A stretch of DNA of 64,000 bases from Halomicrobium salinisoli. Lineage in GTDB: Archaea > Halobacteriota > Halobacteria > Halobacteriales > Haloarculaceae. A program made the translations under genes and the position numbers. How positions within the stretch are numbered: position 1 is the stretch's first letter; each line of letters starts with the position of its first letter. Under the pieces are notes generated by a model. That model was not told the DNA's origin, ran no database searches, and worked only from the letters and a program-made list of their open reading frames with translations. Of this stretch, positions 53,271 through 62,631 are shown in pieces. The stretch covers positions 248,001 to 312,000 of the forward strand of contig NZ_CP084464.1 in NCBI RefSeq assembly GCF_020405185.1. The letters are read 5' to 3'.

Positions 53271-54071
53271 TCAGATGTCCGTCCGACTGAACCACCAGTG
53301 CCCGATCACGGCGGGAAGGAACGACCACCCGAACAGCGAGAGTCCCGACGCGGCGACGACGATCGCACCGGGTCCGTCGACCGCGGGCACGCCCGCCTGT
53401 ACGAGGAACGAATAGGCCTGTGTCGGTGCGAGCGACCAGACGATTCCGCTGATCGTCTCGGACGCGCCGCCCCCCTCTGTCAGGAGTGTCGCCAGCGAGA
53501 CCACCGGAGACCAGAGCACGATCGACGCGACGAACACCAGCAGCGACGCCCCGAGCGCTCTCCGGGCAGTGCCCCCGACGACTGACGCGGCGACCGCGAC
53601 GCTCGTGAAGGCCCCTGTCAGCGCCAGCGTGGAGAGGCAGAAGACGACGAGCGCCATCGGCCGTGGCGACGCCAGGGCGAGCACGATTCCACAGATAGTA
53701 CTCGCGGTGATTCCGGCCGGAAGGCTGGCGGCGACGACGCGACTGGCCAGCGTACCGACGTATACGTCTTCCCGCGAGTACGATGCGGACAGGAACAGCC
53801 GGATCGTGTGTCGCTCCCGGCGGCGAGCGATCGCGCTGTACCCGAACACGACGCCGACGATCGGGACCATCATTCTGAGCTGGAACGCCATGGACTGGAG
53901 ATACTCCCCCGGCTCCGCGCCGCCCTGGCTTCTGAGTAACCCGATTCCCGTGTAGAACCCGACCGTCAGGAGCAGGACCGTGACGCTCCCGAGAACCGCC
54001 CGCCACGTGAGCGCGTCTCGCAGATCCGCACGCCCGATCCGATAGCGCCGCCCGGCGTCAGTGCGTGCCAT
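53271..54071 (-). CDS. ABC-2 type transporter permease
   Basis: 266 residues from ATG 54071, which overlaps the stop of the ATPase gene by 14 bp. Six membrane segments with a typical ABC-2 pattern (LRMMVPIVGVVFGYSAIARR followed by RRERHTIRLFLSASYSREDV after the second). Works with the neighbouring ATPase as an exporter, in the membrane. Substrate unknown; may carry antibiotics or lipids. Confidence 0.85.
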   Translation of the reverse strand: MARTDAGRRYRIGRADLRDALTWRAVLGSVTVLLLTVGFYTGIGLLRSQGGAEPGEYLQSMAFQLRMMVPIVGVVFGYSAIARRRERHTIRLFLSASYSREDVYVGTLASRVVAASLPAGITASTICGIVLALASPRPMALVVFCLSTLALTGAFTSVAVAASVVGGTARRALGASLLVFVASIVLWSPVVSLATLLTEGGGASETISGIVWSLAPTQAYSFLVQAGVPAVDGPGAIVVAASGLSLFGWSFLPAVIGHWWFSRTDI

Positions 54072-54972
54072 CGGACGCCTCCGAGAACCGCAGAACGTGG
54101 TCTTCGAGCGATCCCGTCTCGATCTGCACGTCGAGGATCTCGGCACCGGCGTCCTCGACCGCGTCGATGGCACGCTTTTTCGCTCGGTCCACGCAGCTGA
54201 TCTCGACCGTCTCGCCGTCGGCGTGAACCGAGCGCACGCCCTCCCGATCGGCGAGCCGATCGAGCGAGGACGGGGGCTCGTCGACCGTGAGACGAACGAG
54301 ATCGGTCGCTCGCGCCTCGAGGTCTCGGACCGACGACACGTCGACGAGTTCGCCGCCGGCGAGCACGCCGACGCGGTCCGCGACGGCCTCGACCTGCGGT
54401 AGCCGATGGCTCGAGAACACGACAGTCCGTCCCCGGTCCCGCTGGTCGTCGACGACTTCCCTGATGCGTTTCGTGCCCTCGGGATCGAGGCCCGTCGACG
54501 GCTCGTCGAGCAACAGCAGGTCCGGATCACCGATCAGAGCGAGCCCCAGTAGCAGGCGCTGTTTCATCCCTTTCGAGTACTCGCCCGCTGGCTGGTCGAC
54601 CGCGTCGGCGATTCCCACTCGCTCCAGTGCCTCGGCCGGCGTCGCGTCGATACCCAGTGCATCAGCGACGAAAGTCACGTGACGTCGGCCCGTCCACGAC
54701 GGTTCGACGCCGATACTGTCCGGTAACACGCCGACTCGCCGCCTGACTTCGACGGGCCGCTCCCACGGATCCCGTCCGAGCACTCGGACTTCGCCGCGCG
54801 TCGGCGCGCTGAACCCGAGGAACAGGTCGAGCGCCGTCGACTTCCCCGCGCCGTTGGGCCCGAGGAGACCGAACACCTCGCCCGCCTCGACGGACAGGTC
54901 GATCCCGTCGAGGGCTGTGACTCGTCCGAACCGCTTGGTGAGGCCCCGAGTGACGATGACCGGGTCCGCCAT
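54058..54972 (-). CDS. ABC transporter ATP-binding protein
   Basis: 304 residues. Walker A GPNGAGKST near 38, the Q-loop region, signature YSKGMKQRLLLGLALIG near 133, Walker B LLLLDEPSTGLDPEG near 153 and switch histidine in FSSHRLPQVEAV near 188, then a C-terminal extension of about 90 residues. It belongs to the ABC-2 exporter group (CcmA/NodI-like). Overlaps the permease gene. The first gene of the operon, with a promoter in the AT-rich region 54985-55020. Confidence 0.92.
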   Translation of the reverse strand: MADPVIVTRGLTKRFGRVTALDGIDLSVEAGEVFGLLGPNGAGKSTALDLFLGFSAPTRGEVRVLGRDPWERPVEVRRRVGVLPDSIGVEPSWTGRRHVTFVADALGIDATPAEALERVGIADAVDQPAGEYSKGMKQRLLLGLALIGDPDLLLLDEPSTGLDPEGTKRIREVVDDQRDRGRTVVFSSHRLPQVEAVADRVGVLAGGELVDVSSVRDLEARATDLVRLTVDEPPSSLDRLADREGVRSVHADGETVEISCVDRAKKRAIDAVEDAGAEILDVQIETGSLEDHVLRFSEASDGTH

Positions 54973-55121
54973 TACTCCTCGCCGTCGTATTGCCGAGACG
55001 TGTTTTTCAATTTACTGGTTGGTGTTCCCGTGTACCGGACCCGTTCGCGCCCCGCCTTCTTATCTCCCGTAATCGACATCGAAATTAATTTACCAAATGG
55101 TTATCAATTACGTCGGCATTG

Positions 55122-58100
55122 ATGGAGAAAAAGGCGAGGCGCGAGTCGAGTAGCTGCCTGCGCGACTTCCTGATAGTACCGCTGACCGTGTTGCTGGTCG
55201 TCGCTTCGCTCTCGACGGCCGCTCCCGGACTCGCGATCGGATCGGCCGACGCCGCGGCGCCGACTGCACAGCCGGCCACCGGGAACGCGACGGCGAACGT
55301 CACGGCGACGACGCCCCCGAGCGAGAGCGATCGAGGGAGGGCGACGATCACGCTCATCACCGGAGATACGGTACGCGTCTCCGAACGGGGTCGAACGCCG
55401 ACGTACCGGCTGACCGGTTCCGCATCGGGGGCCGTCTTCGAGACCGACGCCGGAACCCACGTCGTCCCCGAGACGGTGACCCTCTCGAAGTTCGACAGGG
55501 ACCTGTTCAACGTCGATCTCCTCCGGGACCAGAACGTGACCGAGTCGCGGGGGATTCCCGTGATAATCGAGTGGAACGGCACGCCGAGCGACGAGACGAT
55601 CCGGTCGTTACGGCAGACCGGCGTCCGCCAGGATCGACAGCTGGAGATGATCGACGCGACGGCGGCGACTGTTCCGAAGCGCAACGCGACCGCCGCCTAC
55701 GAGGTACTGACCGACGCCGGCAGCGTCGAAGCGGTGCACTACGACGGTCGCGTCAGCGCGGCGGGATCGCCTCGTGAGACCGCCGGCCTCCGCGCACCGG
55801 GCGCACGGTCGAACCTGACCGGGACGGGGATCGACGTCGCAGTTCTGGACAGCGGGATCAACGAATCGCATCCCGCCATCGGCGAGGACGAGGTCGACGA
55901 GGTCGATTTCGTCGGCGACGGGTCAGTCGGTGACGCGTACAACCACGGCACGCCCGTGGCCGGCCTCATCACGGGCGACGGGACCGCAGCGAACGGGAGC
56001 TACGCCGGCGTCGCGCCCGATGCGAACGTCCTCGACGTCCGGGTCCTCGACGGCTCCGGAACCGCCGAGCGATCGACGATCATCGACGGGATCCAGTACG
56101 CCATCGAGCAGGACGTCGACGTCATCTCGATGAGCCTCGGCATCGAGGCCACGAGCGTCCGATCGGACGATCCGTTCCACGACGCCGTCGAGATGGCGGA
56201 ACGCGAGGGAATAACGGTCGTGGTAGCGACCGGGAACTTCGATCGGTTCTCCGATCCGACGTACGGATCGGTCAAGTCGCCCGGAATCCTGGAAGAGGTG
56301 ATCACCGTCGGAGCCAGCGCGAACGACTCCCGAATCTCGCCGCGATCGCGGCGTGGACCGACACCGGTCGGGAACTACCTCAAGCCCGACCTCGTGGCAC
56401 CCGGCACCGGCGTCCCGGCTCCGGACGGACACTCAGACGACTACCAGACGTTCAACGGGACCTCCTTCGCGACACCGCTCGTCTCCGGTACTGCGGCGCT
56501 GCACGCGCAGGCGCATCCCGACTGGTCCCCGGACCGGATCAAGAACGTCGTCACGTCGACGGCCGACCCGGTCGGTTCCGCGAACGCGTACCAGCAGGGC
56601 GCCGGCACGCTCGACGTGGTCGAGTCGCTCGACGCCGACGTCGTGGTCGATCCCGCGACGACCGACTTCGGACGGGTTCCCACCGGGACCACCGTCACGC
56701 GTACCGTCACGATCAGGAACCTCGGTACACAGCGGAAGCAGGTCCCCGTTTCGGCGACGGCATCGGCGATCCGCTCGTCGGCAGCGGGGGACGTGTCGGT
56801 GAACCGGACCTCGGTCACGGTTCCCGCCGGCGGTTCGGCCGCGGTCGACCTGACTGTCGATACGAGCGACGCGCTGGGCAGTCCGTACTCGGGCCGAATA
56901 CGCGCCGGGAACGCGACTGCGATCTTCGGATACGTCCCCCAGCGACCGGTGAGGGTGACGAAGCGGGGGCTCGGGTCCACGACCGGCGACAGCGTGACGC
57001 TCGTCAACACCGAGACGGACACCGTCTACGGCCCGAAGACGATGAGCGACGGCGAGGCCACGTTCCAGATCCGGCGACCGGGCGACTTCGTCGCGGTGTC
57101 GGCGGGTCGTCACCGCGGGCAGCCAGTCGTCACGGCCGAGCGGGCCACGATCGACGGCTCCGGACACGTCGTTCTCGACGAGTCGGAGACCGTCCGACGG
57201 ACGCTGGACGCGGGGTCGTTCCCCCACTCCGGAGCGAGACTCGCTAATCGAACTGTCGTCGTCAACGCGACGCTGGGAACCGGCCCGGTGGACGTGCGAA
57301 CCGTCGCCGAGAATCCGTCGGCCGCGACAGTCAGAGTGAGCCCGACGTCCGCGATGACGTACGCGGTGCGTCGCGTCGTGACCGTCGGGCCCGAGAAGCA
57401 GGCGTACAACACGTCGTCTGTCTACCACTTGCGGCACGTCGCCCGGAACGTCAGCGGACCGGCCACCAGGAGCGTCGACGTCGACGCGCTAGACGAACAG
57501 CGGGTCCGATACTACCGGGGCGTGCCCGGGGAATCCTACAGGGCCACGGTCGGCGCGGAGGCGTTCGACGACGTCCCGCTGTCGGAGTCTTACGTCGACG
57601 GCGGACTCGGGACGACGTTCAATCAGACGATACGCGTGTCGCCGTCGCTCTCACAGTATCACGACTCCTATACGACGGGCCCGTTCGGACTCGTCCAGTG
57701 GTCCGCCAAGCCCCGACAGGAGTCACTCTCGTTCGACTCCGGACAGCGGGTCGAGACGGCCGTGAAGAAGCACCCGTTTCGGGCGACGGCGCCTCGCTGG
57801 TCGCTGTCGGAGGGACAGTTCTCGGCCACGGTACATCCGACAGTGGGGCAACCACCCAACGGGTACGTCATCAGCGACGAACCGCCCGAACGGTACGACC
57901 TGTGGGTGAACGGCGACCGGCGACGACCGATGATCCGCAACGCCGAGACGGTCGACGTGTCCGCGGACCGTGACGGCATCGAGTCGGTCCGCCTGCGGGT
58001 GTACGACCAGCACGGCATGTCGCCGCTCTCGAACCGGACGGTGACCACCTTCAGCGCGACGACGGCGGGGGACGATGCCCGCCCGCCGGCCGTTCCCAGC

Positions 58101-59405
58101 GTCACCTTCGGTTCGCACGGGCGCACCAACGTGGTGCCGAACGGATCTCTGAACGTGACTGTCGCCACGTCGGACGCCGGTAGCTCCGTCGAGAACGTCT
58201 CGCTCTACGTCGCGACCCGCGACGCGAACGGCGTCCCGGAGACGACGGCCTTCGAGAGCGCCGACGGGTGGCGACGGGTCCGGCTGACCGGAGACGGCGA
58301 CGGGACCTACACGGGAACCGTGGAACTGGACGACTACCGGGGCACCCTGAGCGTCGCCGCCAGGGCCGTCGACGGGAGCGGCAACGCCGTCGAGACCACC
58401 GCGACCGACGCGGTCGTGGTCGGGAGCAGGGCTCCCACCGCGCGCGTGAGCGCGAACACGACCCTGACGGCGCCCGACGGCCCGGTCCGGTTCGATGCGG
58501 GGGACTCCTACGACGACCTCACCGTCGCGTCCTACCGGTGGGACTTCGACGGCGACGGGTCCGTCGACCGGACCACGCAGGGTCCGACGGCGACGCACCG
58601 GTACGAAGACTCCGGGGTCGTCCGTCCGAGGCTGACCGTCGTCGACCCCCACGGCTTCGAGAACACCACTCGCTCACGACCGATGGGCGTCGTCCGAGCG
58701 CTGCGGGAACGGATCGGTGAACTCGACGACCGGACGATAGCGGACGTTCGAACGGCCGTCGCTGGGGGGCGCGTTCGATACGCAGCCGACCGTCTCGACG
58801 GCAGACGGGCGGTCGACGCCCGGACGCTGTTCGTCGCCCTGGGCGACGTCGACGGCGGCTTCGAGGCGGGAGCGGGGAGCACCGTCTTCGTCAACGACGG
58901 CCGCGTCAATCGGCGCGCCGAGGGGCACAACGTCGTCGCCGCCGCCGCGCGGTTCAACGGCGGTATCGAAGCCGGGGGGAGCGTCACCGCCGTCGGTGAC
59001 TCGACCGTCGCTCGCGGTGCCATCGAGAGCGACGAGTCCGTCCGGGTTCTCTCGGACAGCGCGCTCGCGGTGGAGGGCACACTGGAGACGGGGACGCTCT
59101 CGGTCGGGGAGGGCGGCACTCTGACAGTCCACGGCGACGTCGAAGCCGAACGGCTCGCCGCCGAGAACGGGAGTGCGATCACCGTCCGCGGCCGCCTCGA
59201 ATGTGCGAACGCAGACGTCGGTGAGGCCGTGGCGATCAGTGTCCGCGGCGAAAACGAGTGCTTCGCGGACGCGGATTCGCCCGGTTCGGACGACGACGGC
59301 GAACGATCCGTGTCTGCGCCAGCCCAGACCGACCGGACCGACGAGGCCACGTCCGTCGGACCCGACAGCGGCGACGCGACGCCCGCGACCGAGACGGCGA
59401 GGTGA
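55122..59405 (+). CDS. Secreted subtilisin-family protease with PKD domain and beta-solenoid-like tail
   Basis: About 1427 residues from ATG 55122 (a TTG just before is possible). A Sec-type signal (LRDFLIVPLTVLLVVASLST near 15-34) is followed by a propeptide, then the S8 domain with the triad Asp243 (VAVLDSGIN), His275 (NHGTPVAGLI) and Ser448 (GTSFATPLVSG), and Asn in VVATGNFD. Strand-rich domains with repeated NxT/NxS sequons fill about 500-1100, a PKD domain about 1101-1186 (ARVSANTTLTAPDG; YRWDFDGDGSVD), and a Gly/Val-rich stretch at 1250-1390 of short repeats that resembles bactofilin-type solenoids. The protein is probably anchored or released outside the cell and glycosylated. Confidence 0.88.
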   Translation: MEKKARRESSSCLRDFLIVPLTVLLVVASLSTAAPGLAIGSADAAAPTAQPATGNATANVTATTPPSESDRGRATITLITGDTVRVSERGRTPTYRLTGSASGAVFETDAGTHVVPETVTLSKFDRDLFNVDLLRDQNVTESRGIPVIIEWNGTPSDETIRSLRQTGVRQDRQLEMIDATAATVPKRNATAAYEVLTDAGSVEAVHYDGRVSAAGSPRETAGLRAPGARSNLTGTGIDVAVLDSGINESHPAIGEDEVDEVDFVGDGSVGDAYNHGTPVAGLITGDGTAANGSYAGVAPDANVLDVRVLDGSGTAERSTIIDGIQYAIEQDVDVISMSLGIEATSVRSDDPFHDAVEMAEREGITVVVATGNFDRFSDPTYGSVKSPGILEEVITVGASANDSRISPRSRRGPTPVGNYLKPDLVAPGTGVPAPDGHSDDYQTFNGTSFATPLVSGTAALHAQAHPDWSPDRIKNVVTSTADPVGSANAYQQGAGTLDVVESLDADVVVDPATTDFGRVPTGTTVTRTVTIRNLGTQRKQVPVSATASAIRSSAAGDVSVNRTSVTVPAGGSAAVDLTVDTSDALGSPYSGRIRAGNATAIFGYVPQRPVRVTKRGLGSTTGDSVTLVNTETDTVYGPKTMSDGEATFQIRRPGDFVAVSAGRHRGQPVVTAERATIDGSGHVVLDESETVRRTLDAGSFPHSGARLANRTVVVNATLGTGPVDVRTVAENPSAATVRVSPTSAMTYAVRRVVTVGPEKQAYNTSSVYHLRHVARNVSGPATRSVDVDALDEQRVRYYRGVPGESYRATVGAEAFDDVPLSESYVDGGLGTTFNQTIRVSPSLSQYHDSYTTGPFGLVQWSAKPRQESLSFDSGQRVETAVKKHPFRATAPRWSLSEGQFSATVHPTVGQPPNGYVISDEPPERYDLWVNGDRRRPMIRNAETVDVSADRDGIESVRLRVYDQHGMSPLSNRTVTTFSATTAGDDARPPAVPSVTFGSHGRTNVVPNGSLNVTVATSDAGSSVENVSLYVATRDANGVPETTAFESADGWRRVRLTGDGDGTYTGTVELDDYRGTLSVAARAVDGSGNAVETTATDAVVVGSRAPTARVSANTTLTAPDGPVRFDAGDSYDDLTVASYRWDFDGDGSVDRTTQGPTATHRYEDSGVVRPRLTVVDPHGFENTTRSRPMGVVRALRERIGELDDRTIADVRTAVAGGRVRYAADRLDGRRAVDARTLFVALGDVDGGFEAGAGSTVFVNDGRVNRRAEGHNVVAAAARFNGGIEAGGSVTAVGDSTVARGAIESDESVRVLSDSALAVEGTLETGTLSVGEGGTLTVHGDVEAERLAAENGSAITVRGRLECANADVGEAVAISVRGENECFADADSPGSDDDGERSVSAPAQTDRTDEATSVGPDSGDATPATETAR

Positions 59406-59721
59406 GCGGCCCGGCCGGGGACGAACCGGCCGACTTCGACGAGTGGTCGGCGACCGCAGGGAGCTGATTCGAGGCGGTACTTTGTCCGGGTACGGTCGGA
59501 CAGCGTGATCGGTTCCGTCCCCGGTGGCCGTTCGTCGATCTGCAGCCGTTTCCCGTCTCGGACACCCGGTCGCATGCACAGCGCAACGCGATTACCGACC
59601 CGCGATTGCGGCGCCTTCTTCGGGTCCGAAGTGGCAGGCGGCTTCGAACGCGCGACGAGCGATGAGTGGCCGTGGAGAAAGTTTATGCTCGTCGACACCA
59701 CTCGTTTCGGGTGTCGATAGA
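59406..59721. other. Intergenic region before the small membrane gene
   Basis: About 316 bp, no gene; a TATA-like aaagtttatgc (59679-59689) serves the ATG at 59722. Confidence 0.45.
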
Positions 59722-59943
59722 ATGTCAGAAGACAACGCCAGTGGGAGTTGGGGGGGAACAAAGAAGCAGGTGATTATCTTCGCGTCCGTCGTCGTCGGGG
59801 CCGCGAGCGCGTACGCCGTCTTCACGTCCCTGGGATTGCCCGACCAGTACGACGCTTTCGGGGTGCTTCTGATGATACTGTTCATGGTCGTGATGTACTA
59901 CTCCGTCTGCAAGATATTCGGCTGGGAGCTCGCCGGCGATTGA
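59722..59943 (+). CDS. Small membrane protein of unknown function
   Basis: 73 residues, ATG 59722. Two hydrophobic segments (QVIIFASVVVGAASAYAVFT near 16-35; FGVLLMILFMVVMYYSV near 46-62). No family recognised. It has its own promoter, with a TATA-like element about 35 bp upstream. Confidence 0.68.
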   Translation: MSEDNASGSWGGTKKQVIIFASVVVGAASAYAVFTSLGLPDQYDAFGVLLMILFMVVMYYSVCKIFGWELAGD

Positions 59944-60075
59944 CGTCGGCTCCCGTCAGTACCCGACCGAAATCCGCGCGGGAGCGCAGTACCGCACGCT
60001 CGGTCGCCGAACGACGTCGACTACCGGATCGGGATCGGACAAAAAAAGAGGCGGCGCTGGTTCCGCTGCGGTGTC

Positions 60076-60891
60076 CTAGATGATGGTGGCGATATCGTCG
60101 ATGTGGCCGATCGGAGCGGGGATCCCGGCCTTGTACATGTCCTCCACGTCGTCGGAGTGCCACGTGCCGTGCGCGTGCGGCATCACCGCCTTCGTGTAGT
60201 ACCCCCAGCCGCCCACGTCCCAGTCGACGTAGGAGATGGTGTAGATGTCGGAGTCCTTGAGCGAGTTGTAGATGAATCCGGCGAGGGCGCCGACGATTCC
60301 GCCGACGACAGCGCCGGGACCGGTCGAACTGGTGAACAGCGCACCGGTACCTGCGCCGACCACAGCCGCGATGAGCGACTTCTGGAGGCCGTCGATGTCC
60401 TCGTGGTGCTCGATCGAGAAGCCGATGATCTGGTGTTCGTCGTATCCCGAATCCGCGTTGCAGTCACTCCCGTCGTCGTCGGTCTTGTACGCGCTGGCCC
60501 GGTCGATGGTGTTCGCGATGGAGTTGGGGATCTCCTCGAAGAAGAGGTCGTCCCACCCCTCGGCGGAGACCCGGCCCTTCTCCTTCTCGGCCCTGACTTT
60601 GGACGTCGCGCCGTCTTCGGCGATGTCGATCTCCAGGTCGTCACCGTCGTACCCGGACACGGCCTCGGCGACGTTCCCGGTCTCTTTGTTCTTGACTTTC
60701 AGGGCGTAATACCGCTTCCCGTTGCCCGGTTCCACGACTTCCTCGTCTACGATCTCTATCGGGACGGACGCGGTGTCGCCGGACGACCGCCCGCTTCCGG
60801 AGCTCCGAGCGGCTGCGACTCCGGGGACTGCGGCTGTTCCAGTGGCGATACTGACGGAGCGGAGGAATTTCCGCCGATTTGATTTTTGCAT
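60076..60891 (-). CDS. Tat-secreted glycine-zipper protein, halocin candidate
   Basis: 271 residues. A Tat signal (QKSNRRKFLRSVSIATGTAA) precedes a soluble part of about 130 residues with a single cysteine in SDCNAD. A Gly/Ala-rich hydrophobic hairpin follows at about 167-205 (LIAAVVGAGTGALFTSSTGP, then GAVVGGIVGALAGFIYNSLK), typical of membrane-inserting glycine zippers. It ends WGYYTKAVMPHAHGTWHSDD. The pattern of a secreted protein with a cleavable front and a membrane-active part suggests a halocin or an outer-surface protein. No known halocin sequence was matched. The promoter region, 60892-60960, is AT-rich. Confidence 0.6.
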   Translation of the reverse strand: MQKSNRRKFLRSVSIATGTAAVPGVAAARSSGSGRSSGDTASVPIEIVDEEVVEPGNGKRYYALKVKNKETGNVAEAVSGYDGDDLEIDIAEDGATSKVRAEKEKGRVSAEGWDDLFFEEIPNSIANTIDRASAYKTDDDGSDCNADSGYDEHQIIGFSIEHHEDIDGLQKSLIAAVVGAGTGALFTSSTGPGAVVGGIVGALAGFIYNSLKDSDIYTISYVDWDVGGWGYYTKAVMPHAHGTWHSDDVEDMYKAGIPAPIGHIDDIATII

Positions 60892-61031
60892 CGCGATTAC
60901 ATGATAATATGGTTGAATAATAAATCTATCGGACTAATAGAATAATTATTATAGATTTGTATGGAATATGAAACGACCGCTACCGACCCCCGACGAGGCG
61001 GGACCGACTTCCCCGGCGGTCCCGACCGAGG
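60892..61031. promoter_or_regulatory. AT-rich divergent promoter region
   Basis: About 140 bp containing aataataaatctatcgg, ctaatagaataattatt and atagatttgtatgg; it carries the promoter of the minus-strand secreted protein and possibly one towards the short frame at 61032. Confidence 0.45.
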
Positions 61032-61214
61032 GTGACGAAGAAGAATCACGTCACCATCGACGGAACGGCCGTGTTCGATACGCTCGAAGCGCCCAGGTCG
61101 GAGGAGGCGATCGAGATCGACTGGACGGTCCACATCGACAACGGGTGGATTACAGACGGACCCAATCTAAACGGCGAATACGCGTACGATCACGCCGAAG
61201 GAGATCTCACCTGA
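61032..61214 (+). CDS. Short hypothetical protein, weak
   Basis: 60 residues, acidic (SEEAIEIDWTVHIDNGWITD). It is divergent from the halocin candidate, where an immunity or accessory gene might lie, but the frame has no clear own promoter and could be a remnant. Low confidence. Confidence 0.3.
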   Translation: MTKKNHVTIDGTAVFDTLEAPRSEEAIEIDWTVHIDNGWITDGPNLNGEYAYDHAEGDLT

Positions 61215-61397
61215 CTGCTCAGCCGTCCGCCTCCGGGCCGGGTGGTTCCAGACGCCGGACGTCGTCACGGGAGACCGGGGATCTTCCGGCGACCCCGGCG
61301 TCCGGGGACTCCCGTTCTACGGAAATCGGTTCGGTGAACCCCGCGACCGCAAGCGGGCCAGAGACTCTCCTGCGATGCCGGTTCACACGCCGGCCGC

Positions 61398-61523
61398 TAC
61401 GCGTCGTCCGGGTCGGCGTTCACGTTCAACTGGAACGGGTTCTCCGAATCGTACTGGCGTTTGATTGCCGCGAGTCGGTCGTAGGAGTCGCCGTAGACCC
61501 GCCGGACCAGTCCTCGTCGCGTA
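61398..61523 (-). pseudogene. 3' remnant of a FAD-linked oxidase (BBE domain)
   Basis: The minus strand ends a frame at 61398 with VYGDSYDRLAAIKRQYDSEN followed by PFQLNVN, the C-terminal signature of berberine-bridge-type FAD oxidases. The rest of such a gene is missing: the flavin-dependent gene next to it ends at 61524. Hence a deletion remnant. Confidence 0.65.
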
Positions 61524-62549
61524 TCAGCGGCTCGTGAGCCCGACGCCTTCGGCGATCAGTTCGTGCGATCGGAGTGCGTCCCCGTGGTCCGCGACTGCGT
61601 GCTGGATCATCACCTCGTCGACGCTCACGCAGTCGGCGAGTTGCTCCAGCAGGCCGGCGAGCGTGTCCGGACTCCCGGAGATGGCTCGCGGCCACTCCCC
61701 GGCGTCGAGCGTCGCCGGTGTCGGCTCCGGCACGCCGCCGAGTTCGTCGATGGCTTCCTCGACGGACGGCCTGTCGACGACCCCGCGCTGGATCCGCTGG
61801 AACGTCGCCTCGGCGACCGCCCGGAGGCGCGCCGCCTCCTCGTCGCTCTCGGCACAGACCGCGTTCACCGCGATCATCCCTTCCGGCTCGTCGACGCTGC
61901 CCGCCAGCGGCGACGACTGGAAGTGCTCGCGGTACGCCTCGAATGACTGCGCGGCCAGCTCCGGCCGGATGAACGCCGCGAAGCAGTACCGCAGTCCGAG
62001 GTCGCCAGCGATGGCCGCGCTCGACGGACTGGACCCGAGCACCCACGGCACGGGCGGTTCCTCACCCGAGCGCGGGATCGTCAGGTCGCCGTAGGGATGT
62101 TCGTCGGGGTACTCGTCGTAGAGGTGACTGACGACGGCCTCTATCTTCTCGGTGTGGTCCTCGTCCGGGTTCCGGACCCGGCGCTCCGTCCCCAGGGCGC
62201 GGTCGACGGCCGGCGACCCGTTCGCTCGTCCCAGCCCAGCGTCGACGCGGCCCGGCGCGAGCGCGTCCAGCGCGCCGAACTGCTCGGCGACCTTGAACGG
62301 CCGGTAGTGGTTGAGCAGGACTGCCCCGGACCCGAGTCGAATCGCGTCGGTCTCCGCGGCGAGGCGGCCCAGCAGGACTTCGGGCGTCGTCCCCGCGATG
62401 GCGTCGGCCGTGCCGTGGTGTTCGGCCACCCAGAACCGCTCGAACCCGAGCCGCTCGGCCTGCTGTGCGGCCTCGACAGTGTTCTCGTACGCGTCTGCGG
62501 CGGTGCCGTCGTCGGGAACCGGAGAGAGGTCGACCGCTGAGAGGTCCAT
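61524..62549 (-). CDS. Luciferase-like (LLM) flavin-dependent monooxygenase
   Basis: 341 residues from ATG 62549. Typical of the family: RFWVAEHHGTADAIAGTTPE near 38, IRLGSGAVLLNHYRPFKVAE near 70, FGALDALAPGRVDAGLGRA and VPWVLGSSPSSA near 170, the FMN-binding strand positions of a TIM barrel. Substrate unknown. Divergent from the cyclase-family gene. Confidence 0.85.
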   Translation of the reverse strand: MDLSAVDLSPVPDDGTAADAYENTVEAAQQAERLGFERFWVAEHHGTADAIAGTTPEVLLGRLAAETDAIRLGSGAVLLNHYRPFKVAEQFGALDALAPGRVDAGLGRANGSPAVDRALGTERRVRNPDEDHTEKIEAVVSHLYDEYPDEHPYGDLTIPRSGEEPPVPWVLGSSPSSAAIAGDLGLRYCFAAFIRPELAAQSFEAYREHFQSSPLAGSVDEPEGMIAVNAVCAESDEEAARLRAVAEATFQRIQRGVVDRPSVEEAIDELGGVPEPTPATLDAGEWPRAISGSPDTLAGLLEQLADCVSVDEVMIQHAVADHGDALRSHELIAEGVGLTSR

Positions 62550-62631
62550 GTCCGGGTTCGGCGGCTGACACGGGTAACCGTTTGGCTCTCGGTCGACCAC
62601 GCTCTTGTACGTCCCTCTCGACGACCACCGT

